64,000 bases of DNA from Stereocaulon alpinum. Taxonomy: Eukaryota; Ascomycota; Lecanoromycetes; Lecanorales; Stereocaulaceae. The notes under the pieces were generated by a model. That model saw nothing but the letters and a program-made list of their open reading frames with translations. It did no database searches and was not told where the DNA came from. Made by a program: the position numbers and the translations under genes. Position 1 is the stretch's first letter, and the number at the start of each line of letters is the position of its first letter. The stretch is taken from assembly GCA_018257865.1 (NCBI GenBank), contig JAEUBA010000013.1, positions 310,001 to 374,000 on the forward strand, in the 5' to 3' direction. Below, one piece after another: positions 1 through 12,177 of this stretch.

Positions 1-633
1 TGTTCGCTCCGCATTCGCCAGTGTTGACCAGAGAGAATTGGTACCCATGCCGGGGGAATCCGGTACGGTCATACCGCTTGGTGGGCTGAACAGGCCCTTT
101 CTGGGAACCATGCCACTTCTGCATCCAACTATAGGAGATGACTCTGGTGACGACTCCGCCAACGTAGAGTGATGAAGATTTGTGGCAGCTCTTGAGAAAT
201 CCAACCCTCTTGACCGACGAGGGAGCACAGATGCAGGAGACGGGTATGAAGCTGAAGATTCGGGTTTGGGGGAAACAGGGATGCGCTTTGTGAGGTTTGC
301 AGTACTGGTACTGCTTATGTCTCTTGGGGGCATCTGCAAGCTCAGGCCCCGAGGTGCAACGCTAGGTCTTTTGGGAGTGACAGGACCGGAAGGGACCTCC
401 AGGTCATCCTTGGAGGAGCGACGGCCTTCAGTAAACAACGGTGATGGTGATAATATTGACTTAAAGTCCTGGGATGACCACGGCCTTCTTTTTCTTGGTA
501 GCTCTGAAGGGTGTTCCTCTTCCAAAATGGCGACAGTAAGTTCGCAATTGCCATTTTCGTGGGCTGGCTGGGTCATTTGACTTGGCAGCGGCGCCCCGTC
601 ATGGGAACCTTGGTTGAGTTGTGGAAGCGCCAT
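1..633 (-). CDS. N-terminal part of a conserved fungal disordered protein (runs off left edge)
   Basis: The minus strand is open from an ATG at 633-631 to the window edge, giving 211 codons without a stop; an in-frame TAA lies just upstream of that ATG, which fixes the start. The protein begins MALPQLNQG and continues with a Lys/Arg patch followed by the conserved stretch RPWSSQDFKSILSPSPLF, then Ser/Pro-rich sequence and a second block with GLDFSRAATNLHHSTLAESS and NSLWSTLANAERT. I associate this pattern with a family widespread in Pezizomycotina whose function I cannot name; that family call is from memory, not a search. No membrane segment or catalytic motif is visible. The remainder and any introns lie to the left of the window. 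The opposite-strand ORF at 182-580 is a shadow of this gene. Confidence 0.75.
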   Translation of the reverse strand, partial: MALPQLNQGSHDGAPLPSQMTQPAHENGNCELTVAILEEEHPSELPRKRRPWSSQDFKSILSPSPLFTEGRRSSKDDLEVPSGPVTPKRPSVAPRGLSLQMPPRDISSTSTANLTKRIPVSPKPESSASYPSPASVLPRRSRGLDFSRAATNLHHSTLAESSPESSPIVGCRSGMVPRKGLFSPPSGMTVPDSPGMGTNSLWSTLANAERT

Positions 634-1226
634 TGGAGTTTATGAGGCGCCAGGCTTTTGTTATTGTTGTATGAAGCTCGCTGTTCGGTGCACATTCAAC
701 AATTTGGACATGGTTCTGATCTGAGGTGGGACTGCTTTCGAGTCCCTGCCTCGTGGAATGCAGAGCTGAAGGATAATACCCGCCATAGGCGCCAAGCGCA
801 ATGCGACCCACTTGGTGCAGATGTCATGGCAAAGTGGAGACATCTCATTCAGTGATAAGGACAATAGCCCAATGCCATAGGAGTCGGAAAATATAGCTAA
901 ATGAGGCACGATCGCTTGTGGACTATGTTGAGAGGATACTGATGCTCTCGCAGACAGCCAACATGCTATGACAATAGTTATTCAGGCTCCAAATTTTAAC
1001 ATATCTGCAAGCGTTGAACAACCGAAAACTTTGGGCTAAGGAACCGAAATCCATTGTTCAGCCTCTGTATGCGTGTGGAGATATTGCACTATGAGAGATT
1101 ACGATGGGAGCCCAAGTGACCAGATTACACAACATCTTGTCCATATGACTCACTCCTATAGCGTATGCTTGATCTTAGGTTGATCCTCTAAATACTCCTC
1201 AACATCGCCAGGCTGCAGATGCAATC
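634..1226. other. intergenic region between divergent genes
   Basis: About 590 bp separate the minus-strand gene ending its 5' side at 633 and the decarboxylase starting at 1227. Only short overlapping ORFs without coding character are present. It should hold both promoters; I see no repeat or RNA gene. Confidence 0.5.
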
Positions 1227-3120
1227 ATGAACATGGAGAGCGTCAATGATAATGCGTGTCTGGAGCGTGTCCATGCCCTCTCGATAGACGCTCTGTCAGA
1301 GCGCCCAATCACAGTCCTTCCAGATGTATCTACTCTCGCATTTTGCAGATGTTGTCTTCTCGAATCCATTCCGGACCACGGTATGTATATTCCCAATACT
1401 GATCCAGAAGTCGTTTTGCAATCTGCTTGTAAAACCCACATCTACGACCGGCTGGTAGAATTTCTGCCCCCATTTTGCGCTTGTAGTATTGTCCCATGAC
1501 TGTTTTACGAACCAGCAGAGGTTATGCTCTTCCGAAAACTGTCTATCTTGTTGCAACAATTCAATTTATGTTGGGAGCGACAAGGCGGGACCTTGTCGCA
1601 TCCACGCTTCTATAATTTGCTCGTTGTTGAAACACGGACGTGGAGGAGTGATTCTAATCCTAAGACATTCACAGGCCTTGGAGTCGAAGAGACAACCAAC
1701 CATCTCTGCCTAGATGTCGCTCCTGCACTGAACGCGTCAGGTCTATCGCCCAACTATTATGGCTTCGTCACGGGCGGCATCACTCCAGCAGCTCGAGTTG
1801 GTGAAAACTTAGTCTCACTCTACGACCAGACTCCTCAGGTTCATCTACCAGATCAGACTATAGCCAGCAATATCGAGGATAGAGCTCTGAGACTGCTACT
1901 AGATCTTCTGAACCTTGATCGACGTAATTGGACAGGGGTCTTCACCACCGGAGCAACCGCTAGTAACGTCGTTGGACTTGCATGCGGCCGTGAATCCATC
2001 ATCAACCGGCGTCTGAAAGCTTGCCGGGGACCGGAGTCGCAAGAAAGCCTTGGATCACTGGGCTTGCTCAGGGCTTGTCGTATAGCACAAATCGACGAGG
2101 TCAATATCTATACGACAATGGCACACTCATCCCTATATAAAGCGTCGAGCATCATGGGGTTGGGCAGGTCCTGCGTTCATGATGTGCGTAGATCGGGGAG
2201 CGATTTCGGCCTTGACCTACAGGATCTTGAGAGGAGATTGAAGTCGGGCCAGCATGACAGTGTTTCCATCATTGTGGTGTCCTGCGGGGAGGTCAACACG
2301 GGGCTTTTCGCAACCTATGGACATTCAGATCTCCTGGCTCTGAGAAGCCTTTGTGACAAGTACGGTGCTTGGCTGCATGTTGACGGAGGTAAGTTGTGTC
2401 TGAATTGTATCAGCAACGCAGCTGCCAGGTCTGACCATCCTCGCAGCTTTTGGGATATTCGCGAGGCTTCTCGATAGAGTCCCTGGCTTTGAGCGCGTTG
2501 CACAGGGCGCGGAGGGCTTGGAATTGGCGGACTCAATAGCTGGCGACGCGCATAAGTTGCTCAACGTGCCCTATGACTGCGGATTCTTCTTTTGTCGTCA
2601 CCCGGACCTAGCACAGCAGGTTTTCCGAAATCCGAATGCTGCCTACCTGGACACCAAAACCGCGGCGACGGACGCAATCCGATCTCCGCTTAACATTGGT
2701 ATCGAGAACTCTCGGCGTTTTAGAGGCCTACCGGTTTATGCTACCCTGATAGCCTATGGACGGGACGGATACAGGGACATGTTGCAGAGACAGATTCGGC
2801 TTGCTCACGCAGTGGCTGCGTATCTTTACGAACATGATGCGTTTGAGCTTCTCGCAATAGATGTGTTCACAACCAGGGACAAAATTGATCAGGATGTCTT
2901 CATCATCGTACTGTTCAAGGCAAAAGACGATGGTTTGAATGAACAGCTGGTGCAGAGAATCAATGCGAGCTCAAAGATATATGTCTCTGGAACGGTGTGG
3001 GATGGCTCATCTGCAAGCAGAATAGCAGTTGCAAACTGGCAAGTTGAGCCACACCGAGATCTTGACATAGTGAAACGTGTTGTGGAAGAGGTGGTAGAAA
3101 CCTGGGCGAAGGAGAAGTAG
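1227..3120 (+). CDS. PLP-dependent group II amino-acid decarboxylase family protein
   Basis: Model: exons 1227-1380, 1675-2388 and 2447-3120, 513 residues. The ATG at 1227 follows an in-frame TAG. Intron 1 is long (294 nt; donor GTATGT, branch TCTAAT, acceptor ACAG) and joins the codons for Gly-Leu-Gly in ESIPDHGLGVEETTNHL; intron 2 (58 nt, GTAAGT) joins HVDG to AFGIFARLL. Family hallmarks are SPNYYGFVTGG (about residue 75), the cofactor-phosphate-binding FTTGATASN (about 143), HVDGAFG (about 286) and the Schiff-base lysine in GDAHKLLNVPYDCG (about Lys326). Members decarboxylate aromatic or acidic amino acids using pyridoxal phosphate. This one belongs to the fungal branch resembling tyrosine/aromatic decarboxylases, but substrate cannot be read from sequence. 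No signal peptide is seen, so it is probably cytosolic. Length and motifs suggest an intact enzyme. Confidence 0.85.
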
Positions 3121-3838
3121 CCTCATGGAGGAGATCGATTGCAGAACAGCTTTTCGCATGCTAGAGACTTCCGAATAATGCTAAAGCATTTTTTTTCAAG
3201 CTCCTTCCTTTCATAAACAGCATGTCGCCCACTGAGCCTATTGATTAAACGCACTCAAAAGCTGGCTGGCAAAGCTTTCCTGACCTATAGGGGTGGATCA
3301 TCTCACCTCCAAGTCAGCAAATATGGGTGCAAGCATTCAGTGAAATGCAGGTACTTCAGGTCGGTAATTCTGAGAGTAATGGTCTTGGCTCAACGCTGGC
3401 TAGATTCACGATTTATAGGGGAGGTTTCGTGATGAAGCGATGATGAGGTGTGAATCAACCTCTCCGCATCGTGGAGAAGCCACTCCCGTTCGAGCTAACC
3501 ATGTTCGGGTTTTCTTCTGTATAACTGTTGAGCGTCTTGCAAACAATTGAAGATTGGGGCGTTGCGATCGTGCTCTGATTGGTCATATTGTTGCAGATAT
3601 ATCGCCACCGATAGCGACCCATGGTCGAGAGAAGCCACTCCCGCATATAGTAGCTATATCAAGGACTGTTAACATGTCACTCTTGGGCGCATGGTGGGAT
3701 ATTGTGGATTGAGGCGTTCTGGAATACTATTTTTGAGGTAGAGTGAATATCAGAATTTGCCACTGGCAGCGACCCATGGTTGAAGACGCCACTTCCGCAA
3801 GCGTCAGGCCACCATGAGATCTTCTTTAACTATCGTCT
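3121..3838. other. intergenic region between convergent genes, with scattered short repeats
   Basis: This 718 bp stretch lies between the 3' ends of the decarboxylase and the Kelch gene. No ORF has coding character. It holds three imperfect copies of a short element, described separately. Confidence 0.5.
3471..3800 (+). repeat. three dispersed imperfect copies of a ~35 bp element
   Basis: Copies lie near 3471-3491, 3611-3650 and 3768-3800. Copies 2 and 3 share GCGACCCATGGT, followed by gaag-ccact-ccgca with a few substitutions; copy 1 keeps only the GAGAAGCCACTCCCG part. Spacing is about 130-155 bp, so this may be the remains of a longer degenerate tandem array. No ORF runs through it. Confidence 0.5.
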
Positions 3839-6017
3839 CTACCGTCGTCTACCGACCGCACCAGCTTCATTAGTTCGATCAGCGATGTTGACCACCTCAC
3901 CAATACCAGCTTGTTCTTGTCTTTCCTCTTCAGCCATGATCTCCTCTCTGCAATCCCACCATTTCGTCTCAGCTAAATCAAAGGCGACCTTCCTCAGTCC
4001 CTTGACAGACTGATTGCTAGCTCCATCTATACTCTGCACGTTCTCCAGGACAAGCTCTTGCCACGTATTCGACGTCCTAGTAAAGAACTCGCGCAAGCTC
4101 TCAAAAGGCCGTGGATGTGGCCGATTGTCATCTGTCGTGGGTTCTGGCTGTTCCTGCTCGACGTCCATTGATTCATCCATTGACCGAACACTTTCTGTGG
4201 TCGTGCTTGGAGCGGTAGACGGATCCAAGGCGACACCAGCCGGTACGTCTCCTTCCATGTCTTCATCCTCTGACTCCTCCTCTTCGTCACTATCTGAGTC
4301 ACTCTCAGCCTCATCTCCTTGCCAGTTCTCAAGCTCCCTCCTGTATACTTCCTCAACGCCATCAAGTTTGCCAAGATCAATTGCAAACATGTCATCGAAA
4401 GTGTATTCCCGATCTCCATGCTCATACGTGCCGCCAAAGATGTACAATACATCACCTTGTACTGCTAGTTGAGCATTGAATCTAGGATGGGGCATGGTAT
4501 TGAGGACTGGCTTAGCTGGCTTCGACGGCGCTTCTTCTGCTTCCTGAATTAGATCTGTGTCCATAGGATTCAAGTCTGCAATGGTCCCTTTCGTTTCCAA
4601 TGCGGCAAGGTTGCGAAGTAATTCCGCTTCGTCCGCCTTACCTCTACCTCTCTTTGCGCCCCGATCATCAGCCGGCTTTTTAGGCGCAGCTCTCGCACGT
4701 CTCAGATTTAAGGGAAAGAACCTGTTTCGTTCGAGGTTCAGCGCAAATATTTGGTCGAAAAATTCGCTTTCAATACCCTCCTCGCTCTCTTCTACATCAT
4801 GTACGCCACCAAACATGATACCTCGGCCTTTGTGATAAGCTTGAGTTGCGCCAGCTCGAGCTGGGTTAGGTGTGTTCACAGGTCTTTTACGCCGCTCCCA
4901 GCGTATAGATGGAGTATTATTGGCAGGTGCACCAGGGAGCGGCTGCAAGATGCGTAGAAACCATGTGTCTTGATGTATTGTAGGTTTGAGTACTGATTTG
5001 GTGGACTGGCCACCTCCCTTCACCTGCTTCCCTATGATGGTATTTGGTTTGACGCGTGAGTACCCTCCATACAAGATGGCCCCAGCCTCATGAGGATGGA
5101 ATGAGAAAGATGATCTAGCATCAGGCTTTTGAGTTGCGGGCGGAAGTGTTGGATTGTGCCATGTGAATTCCTGACAGTCATAGATCCAAAGGTCCTGTAG
5201 ATATTTTGTTTGCTGCGATGTGTCCTGGAAGCCTCCAAAAAGGACGATATAGTTCTACAACAGACTCAGCAACGAATCAAACCCAGTGAGGGGATATGGA
5301 GGCCTACCTTATAGTACACTAGCCTGTGTCCACTTCGTGCAGGTGGGCTCCTGCCCTTAGGTTCTAGTCTAGTCCACTCCTTTGTGGAGGGTTCGAGCCT
5401 CCAAAAGTCGTTATAGTGGTAGAAGGTGCCTTGCTTCGGGGAAGAGAATTCTCCTGTAGAAGAACATCAGCTGGTCTGCCAGCCAGGCAACTTGCCGATC
5501 TCACGCATACCTCCAAAGAGATAGACGCCTCCAGCATTGCCACCCCTACACCAGGCATGCCCACTGCGTGGGAGAGGGCTGTTTGGGCTTGTAACTTTAC
5601 GCCACTGATCTCTGTCGATGTTGTATATGAAGAGGTCATTAAAGAATGTGGCAAGTGCACCATTGTAATACTCTCCTCCGAAAAGGAAGAGTTCTTTCGC
5701 ATTCGAAGGAGAGCCTATGAGTGTTGCTGACGAACGCGGAGACGGAGGCTCACAGGGCGTTTCTGTAACCTTGAGGAATTGTGCTTGCTGACAGGAATGT
5801 AAGTGGCTTGTAACCACTTGGGCGAAAAATAACAGGAACGGCATACTTGCTTGGCGTATTCCTCGAGCACAGACTCTAGATCAACGTCTTCAGCATCACT
5901 GTCGTCTGCGCCTTTAGATTTGGCTTTCTTTTCTTTTTGGGTCGCCTTCTTGCTTTGTTTGGCAGCAACTCGGGCTTTCTGCTCTGCAGTCTTAGATTTC
6001 TTGTCTTTCTTACCCAT
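3839..6017 (-). CDS. KEL3: Kelch-repeat protein, KEL3/KLHDC4 type
   Basis: Four exons on the minus strand: 6017-5847, 5787-5511, 5453-5308 and 5254-3839; introns of 59, 57 and 53 nt; 669 residues. The N-terminus (MGKKDKKSKTAEQKARVAAK) is lysine-rich and probably nuclear/nucleolar. Kelch repeats follow over roughly residues 70-420, with blade signatures such as ELFLFGGEYYNG, VYLFGGEFSSP, YIVLFGGFQDTS, ILYGGYSRV, IMFGGVHDV and LYIFGGTYEHG. After a Lys/Arg linker comes an acidic tract (SDSDSDEEEESEDEDMEGD) and a C-terminal region with REFFTRTSNTWQELVLENVQ and LRKVAFDLAETKWWDCREE, matching the DUF4110 end of KEL3 relatives. Each intron joins a conserved Kelch FGG or neighbouring codon cleanly, which supports the model. 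Yeast Kel3 is poorly characterised; I infer only a scaffold role. It is divergent from the RecQ gene, 487 bp away. Confidence 0.88.
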
Positions 6018-6504
6018 TGTAGATGATACATATGGATGATCGAAAGAAGAGATATCAGATCAAATACCGCCCGAGGATCAATCCCTGCACTCTCGATGTT
6101 TGAAAATATCTACCAAATGACTCCAAAGTAGGGAATGATACAGATCAATCATGTAACCGAATAGGAGGACGAGCTTGTATGAAGACGATGCTGCCAGGAC
6201 TCGTAGCATAAGTTATTATAGAAGCCCAAAAGATACATATCTACAGACACGTAATTGTATTAGACGCCTCCTTAGCTTCGTGCTGCGAACATGGAGGCGG
6301 AGTCTACCTTTTGGATGCTTTGACAGGTCAGCGACAGAAAGTAGAATTAACGATGCATGTCTCGGCTGTCACGTGTTCGGCGATCATGGCGCGTCTCAGG
6401 TACGCGATGTGCCCCAGCGAGCTCTGCATCTGTCAGCAATGCTAACAAGGCCTATGACCAACTCTTGATGATTGCTTGATTGCAAGCAGACATGATCGGC
6501 TTCC
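6018..6504. promoter_or_regulatory. divergent intergenic region, Kelch gene / RecQ gene
   Basis: A 487 bp gap between two start codons on opposite strands must hold both promoters. No obvious TATA box or repeat stands out, and small ORFs here lack coding character. Confidence 0.45.
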
Positions 6505-9500
6505 ATGACAACAAATAATCTGAGGGAGCATCTGGTATGGTTGATTGGCAACGGGCTCCCGCAACCGCCACAGCCATTATACACCCCACCATCTACTGAA
6601 GCCTCGAGCGTGTTAGGAGCAGTTTCGGAAGATCAGTCGCCACTCCCGATCTCTGCAGGACCTTTTTCGGACTCTACGGAGATTGTGACAGTATTCGAAA
6701 ATGCGTTTGGCCAGCAGTCACTGCCCGAATTCGTCCGACCTTCACTACCAGCAAGTGTATTGAACGCTCATGGAGCGGACGCAATGGCACGACTACAGTC
6801 TGGGCCTAAGTCTAACCACAAGTCACGCTTGTTGAGCGAGCGTATGCCACTGTCCCTTCAGACACCGTCGGCTTCTCTGGCTCGGCCTCCTGGTCGATCA
6901 CTCACGGACCAATACAACGCTCCATGGGAGCAGAAAGCGTCGGGTGCGTCGTCTTACCTCCCAATGTTTACGAGATGATTTTTACATTTTCTCAGGTCCT
7001 GACTGGACGATAGACAGAACTCCTACAAGCCACCATCGGTCAGACACTCCCTTGGATCCGTTCCCGAAGAGCCGACGTGTTCACGACGAATCTGCTGCTG
7101 TGGACCTTACTCGGGACGAGCTTCACACATCCTCTTCGAGTACAGTAGAGGCGTTTGGAGAGCATCGACCATTATGGCGAGAGGACAGTGCAACACGCAA
7201 GGAGCCTTTGGTCAGGAAAAGCAAGAAAAGAAAAAGTGATGAGCTTGAAGAGGACGAGTTGCAGGCCAGCGTGCCGCTGAAGATGTCACAGAGTAGCTTC
7301 ACTGCTATAGATCGCTTTTCGGACGGAACCCCACCACCAAAGCCTCGCAAATCTCCCAACAAAGTTGACAACCAGCCTCCCCAAAAGCGGACAAATTTAA
7401 GCGAGAAGGCTTCTCTTCACCCTTCGGTCTCGGATCATGTTTACGACGATGATCTTAATTCACCCAGCACCTTAGGCAAGTACTCGGGTCAACACGAGAC
7501 ACAAACGCCTCGGGTCTCTGCCTTTTCCTCTACTATCAAGGAGGAGGTCGGCTTGAAAGTAGCCGAGGAACATAGCTTTAAGAAGGCAATCGCAGATTCT
7601 GAGGACGAGGACGATGAGGCCGAATACAAGGGAAAGCTTCAAAATGTGAAGCGCGAGCTTGATCCTGTAGATCCAGTCCTAGAAGGTTCTCTCACCGGGA
7701 ACGCTCCTCCACACTCCTTTAAGAATGAAGATACCCCTGATAATGTAGGAATGCTCACACACAAGCTTGTACCCAACGCTCGGTCAACCCAATTACTTCA
7801 TTCCGCCAGTGTAGCCTCCCCGTTTCAGCAGGACTCACCCACTAAACTGCCTACTTTACAGCAATCTTCTCGCCAGCCGCAGCTGTTCACATCATCCAAC
7901 GGTTCATGCAGCAATGATGACGGCCGCGCAGACAAAGCCGCAGTCCAATCCTTTCTTGGCTTTCAGCCCAATCGTACGCAAGCTTATCTCGATGAATTGC
8001 ACAATGCTCGAAGATCGGCCGCAAACGCAGTCTGCAGCCTAATGATGAAGGGCAAGCCTCCACCAGATGAGTTGGTACAGCAATCAAAATCAATCACCGC
8101 CAAAATCAATGCTACGGACAGCCTGCTATCCCTCCGAGAGGAGCATCTCGTGCTTTCCAAACGGAAAGCACAGCTCAAAGCTTGTCTCATCGCTGCAATA
8201 CAAGCGGAGTTAGACGAATCAGAATATGCCCAGGAAACAGCCGAAAACAAAAGTGTAGCCCAACGCCTATCAAAAATCGAAACAGAGATCGCCCAGCTTC
8301 TACCACAGGCTAGACTTCCTCCAGCTAGCACGCTTGCTACGAATTACCAGATGCCGAATTATGGGGACGATATGCCTAGCGACCGTGCTACCACCCTCGT
8401 CCAATCTACTCAGGCCTATCCGTACAAACAACCAGCTGTATGCTCCGATGTACGACACCCAACCTCGAGTGGCCCTGCTACAACTCAGTATGTTCAGCAG
8501 ACTCAAGCACTTTATGAGACCCCTCGAAGTCCGTGTAAGCACTCCTACGATCAACCTTCAAGAAGCCAGAAAAGTCCATTACGAACTTGTAGCCCTTTGC
8601 TCGCGGGGAAACGTATGGATACATACTTCTCCCCGTCCAAGCAACGTTCGCGAACAGGGGAGCCCAGCAAAAACTTGCAAGAACCCTATCATCGCGATGA
8701 CCAGAACAGTAAGGTTTCATTTAATCTCATCAAAACAGACTTTCTCGACGAGGACGAAGATCTCTTCTCAACCCATATGGGTAGCCCATTACGAGAAGAC
8801 CGTGATGAGGACGACTATGGCGAGGACGACGATGACGTAGACATGATTGAGGTCGCAGATGAGCTAGAAAATCGACATACCAAGGCCGTCGTGCATCAGA
8901 ATAATAGGCAACGTGGTGTTTTAGCGGAGACTACTGGCAATGGCTCACGGCCTGAAGCTTCTAAGACCGCCCCCGCCTTCACTCATGCGCCTCCCCAGCT
9001 CTCGCAATTGCAATTCCCATGGTCGAAAGATGTCAAGGCTGCCTTGAAAGGCCGCTTCCGCCTAAACGGTTTTCGGCCTAACCAACTGGAAGCCATTAAT
9101 GCCACTTTGGCTGGTAAAGATGCTTTCGTGCTGATGCCGACTGGGGGCGGCAAATCTCTTTGCTACCAGCTTCCTGCTATTGTTAATTCGGGAAAGACAC
9201 AAGGTGTCACAGTCGTTATCTCGCCACTGCTCAGTTTGATGCAGGACCAGGTTGATCATTTGCAAAAACTCAAAATTCAGGCTCTCTTGGTGAACGGTGA
9301 AGTTACAGCTGAGCATCGACGCTTAGTCATGGGCTGTCTCAAGAACTCTAACCCTCAGAAATTCTGTCAACTACTTTACATCACACCCGAGATGATTAAC
9401 AAAAGCCAGGCTATGATCAATGCTCTTCGTGACCTCCATCAGCGGCGGAAGTTAGCTCGCATCGTGATAGATGAAGCACACTGTGTCAGCCAATGGGGAC

Positions 9501-11889
9501 ATGATTTCCGACCAGACTACAAACTCTTAGGGGAGGTCAGACAGCAATTCCCTACTGTGCCGGTTATCGCCTTGACTGCGACGGCCACCGAAAATGTCAA
9601 AGTCGATGTGATCCACAACCTCGGTATTAAGGGCTGTGAAACTTTCACACAGAGCTTCAATCGCCCAAACTTGAATTATGAAGTAAGAGCAAAAGTTAAA
9701 GCCAAGGATGTTCTTGAAAGCATGGCGAACACCATCGACACATCATACAAAGGGCAGTGTGGAATAATATACTGTTTGTCCAAGAAAAACTGTGAAGCCA
9801 TTGCAGAGAAACTTCGCAACGAACATCAAATTAGGGCGTATCATTATCACGCAGGTATGGAGCCAGAGGAGAAGAAGCAAGTTCAAAAAGAGTGGCAGGC
9901 TGGCAAGTACCTTGTTATTGTTGCCACCATTGCATTTGGCATGGGCATCGATAAATCAGACGTACGTTTCGTCATCCACCACACTATACCAAAGAGCCTT
10001 GAGGGTTACTATCAAGAAACGGGTCGCGCCGGGCGAGATGGCAAACGATCAGGCTGCTACATGTACTATGGATATCAGGACACCAGTATGATAAAACGAA
10101 TGATTGACGAAGGAGAAGGCAGCTGGGAGCAGAAAGAACGCCAACGTCAAATGCTCAGGAATGTCATCCAGTATTGTGAGAACAAGACGGACTGCCGAAG
10201 GGTACAAGTGCTCAGCTATTTCAACGAGTCTTTCGATAGGGAAGACTGCAGAGGATCCTGTGACAACTGTAACTCTAACAGCGTCTTCGAAACACAGGAT
10301 TTCAGCGAGTACGCCGTCACTGCGCTAGTATTGGTGAAGAAGATCGAGCATGACAGCGTTACTCTGCTCCACTGCGTTGATGTCTTTCGCGGTAGTAAGA
10401 CGAAGAAGATTACCGACCTTCGTCATGACCGGCTTGAAGAGCATGGCGCTGGCTCGGAAATTGACAGAGGCAATGTGGAACGTTTGTTTTACAGACTTCT
10501 AAGCGAAGACGCGATATCGGAGCACAATGTTGTCAACAAGGCCGGGTTCGCCTCGCAATATGTTCATGTAAAGCTTTCCCCTCTTAGCAACCTAGATTGG
10601 GATTACTGACGCAGCATAGCTTGGCAAAAATAGTTACGACTTCTTCAAAGGTCGAAGAAAGCTCAAGATACAGATTCGTATGTCGCCGACCGGAAAGAGT
10701 AAGATCACCAATAAAGCGCCTAAGAAGAAAGGGACAGGTGTAGCTGCAGCACATCTAGATTATCCAGCCTCTACAAACATTTCCTCGCCAATTCAAGCAG
10801 CTTCTAGGCGTCGCTTGAAGCATGACAAATGTTCACCAACTCCTGAGCTACATCGGAATGGTTACGCTCGAGATGACTTCGTGGTAGACGACGAGGCGCA
10901 CGATTACCACAATGAATCAGAAGACGAATCGGACGCTTTCGAGTCCCCACGAATGTCTCGGAGCTCAAGGAAACGAACACTTGGGCCCCCTATCAGAAAG
11001 GTTCAGACACTGCAACCAATCCATGAGATGATAGTGGATAACTTTGTCGAAAATGCCAAGGAGGAATGCCGGAAGGCAAGTATCGTTGTGCACTGTCGTT
11101 GAGGGACCACTACTGACAGATTGCCAGATCTTGATAGCCAAAAGTCTGAAACGTCCCCCGTTTACGGATACTGAGCTTCGAGAGATGGCGATCAACTTTC
11201 CTGAAGGTATACACTTCCTACTCCTTGTAAAGCTCGCCGATGATAACGACTCTTCAGACGAGAATGAGATGCTTGAGATTCCTGGGATCGAACCTGAAAG
11301 GGTGCGACTTCATGGCAAGAAATTTCTCAAGCTTATTCGAGAAGCCCATCGTAGCTATGAAGAAATGATGCAGCAACAAGAAGACCATCCACAAGACCCC
11401 AACCATCAAAACGTAATCAACATCAGCAGTGATGAAGAATTTGGCGGTGACGGTGAATTTGATGATTTCGAAGTAGACGAAGAGTCACAAGGAGAAACCA
11501 GTTTGTACTTTGATGCTGATGTAGCCGCGTTCAATAGGCAGTGTAAGCAACCCTTCCGCCATAGAAGAAGCACGAATTGACAAGTCACAGTGACTGATAC
11601 TGCAGCTGCGGCCTCCAATCCACGACCGAAACCAAAAGATACTAATTCTAAGAGTCGCAGTGGTGGCGGAGGCGGTGGTGACGTGTTTCGGGGGCATCGC
11701 CAATTTTTCAGGAAAGGTGGCAAAAAAGCATCAGGTGGTTCCAGTAAGGGCAAAGCCCCTACTAGCGTCGCTAAGAGCAAATCTACGAGCAGCAGGAGTA
11801 GTGGCAGCAGCTTTGCAGCAGGATCATCCAAACGTGGAAGCAGCGGAGGAGGCTTGGGGGTTGGAGGTATTGGCATGATGCCCATATAA
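6505..11889 (+). CDS. SGS1: RecQ-family DNA helicase, BLM/Sgs1 type
   Basis: Six exons: 6505-6943, 6996-10567, 10620-11075, 11128-11206, 11258-11542 and 11606-11889, giving 1704 residues. The long disordered N-terminus precedes a helicase core with Walker A MPTGGGKSLCYQLPA (about 860), the DEAH box IDEAHCVSQWGHDFR (about 970) and motif VI QETGRAGRDGKRSGC (about 1153). A Cys-rich zinc site (YCENKTDCRR to CDNC, about 1200-1240) opens the RQC domain. An HRDC domain (about 1460-1545) and a Gly/Ser-rich tail ending GGIGMMPI follow. Intron 3 begins GCAAGT, a GC-AG intron; intron 4 is 51 nt and in frame. Stopping at the TGA at 10607-10609 would lose HRDC; the 52-nt intron 10568-10619 restores QYVHLGKNSYDFF. 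Sgs1/BLM enzymes unwind DNA 3' to 5' and dissolve recombination intermediates with topoisomerase III and Rmi1. Confidence 0.92.
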
Positions 11890-12177
11890 TGTCGTATGTA
11901 TGAATTTTGGCTACATTGCATTGTTTTGAAAGCGTAGGAGTTGGGGGCATTTAACACTCTGATCGAGCATTTGCTGGGGCACTGCTGGGGTGCACACGCA
12001 TGTGCATAGCGGCTAAACACTGGGCTGATGCTCTCTGAACTTGTATCGGAAAGAACAGTATATTGATTCTATACATCTTAAGGCTTCTTGTTATTCTCGT
12101 CCGGCCATGCCCACAACATCAACCCTCAACCTCTAACCACAGTTCTATCTCCTTGTCCCGTCTTATAGTAATGTGTT

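Noticed and set aside
182..580. Plus-strand ORF of 132 codons near the left edge.
   Set aside because: It starts with GTG and is antisense to a better-supported minus-strand gene with family motifs.
5380..5402. GGTTCGAGCCT, resembling a tRNA B box.
   Set aside because: It lies inside a Kelch-gene exon (antisense of the codons for RLEPSTKEW) and has no matching A box.
11081..11120. GT-AG alternative to the GC-AG intron in the RecQ gene.
   Set aside because: Only 40 nt, with the branch site directly at the acceptor, and it adds residues (ANCQ) that break the conserved HRDC start.
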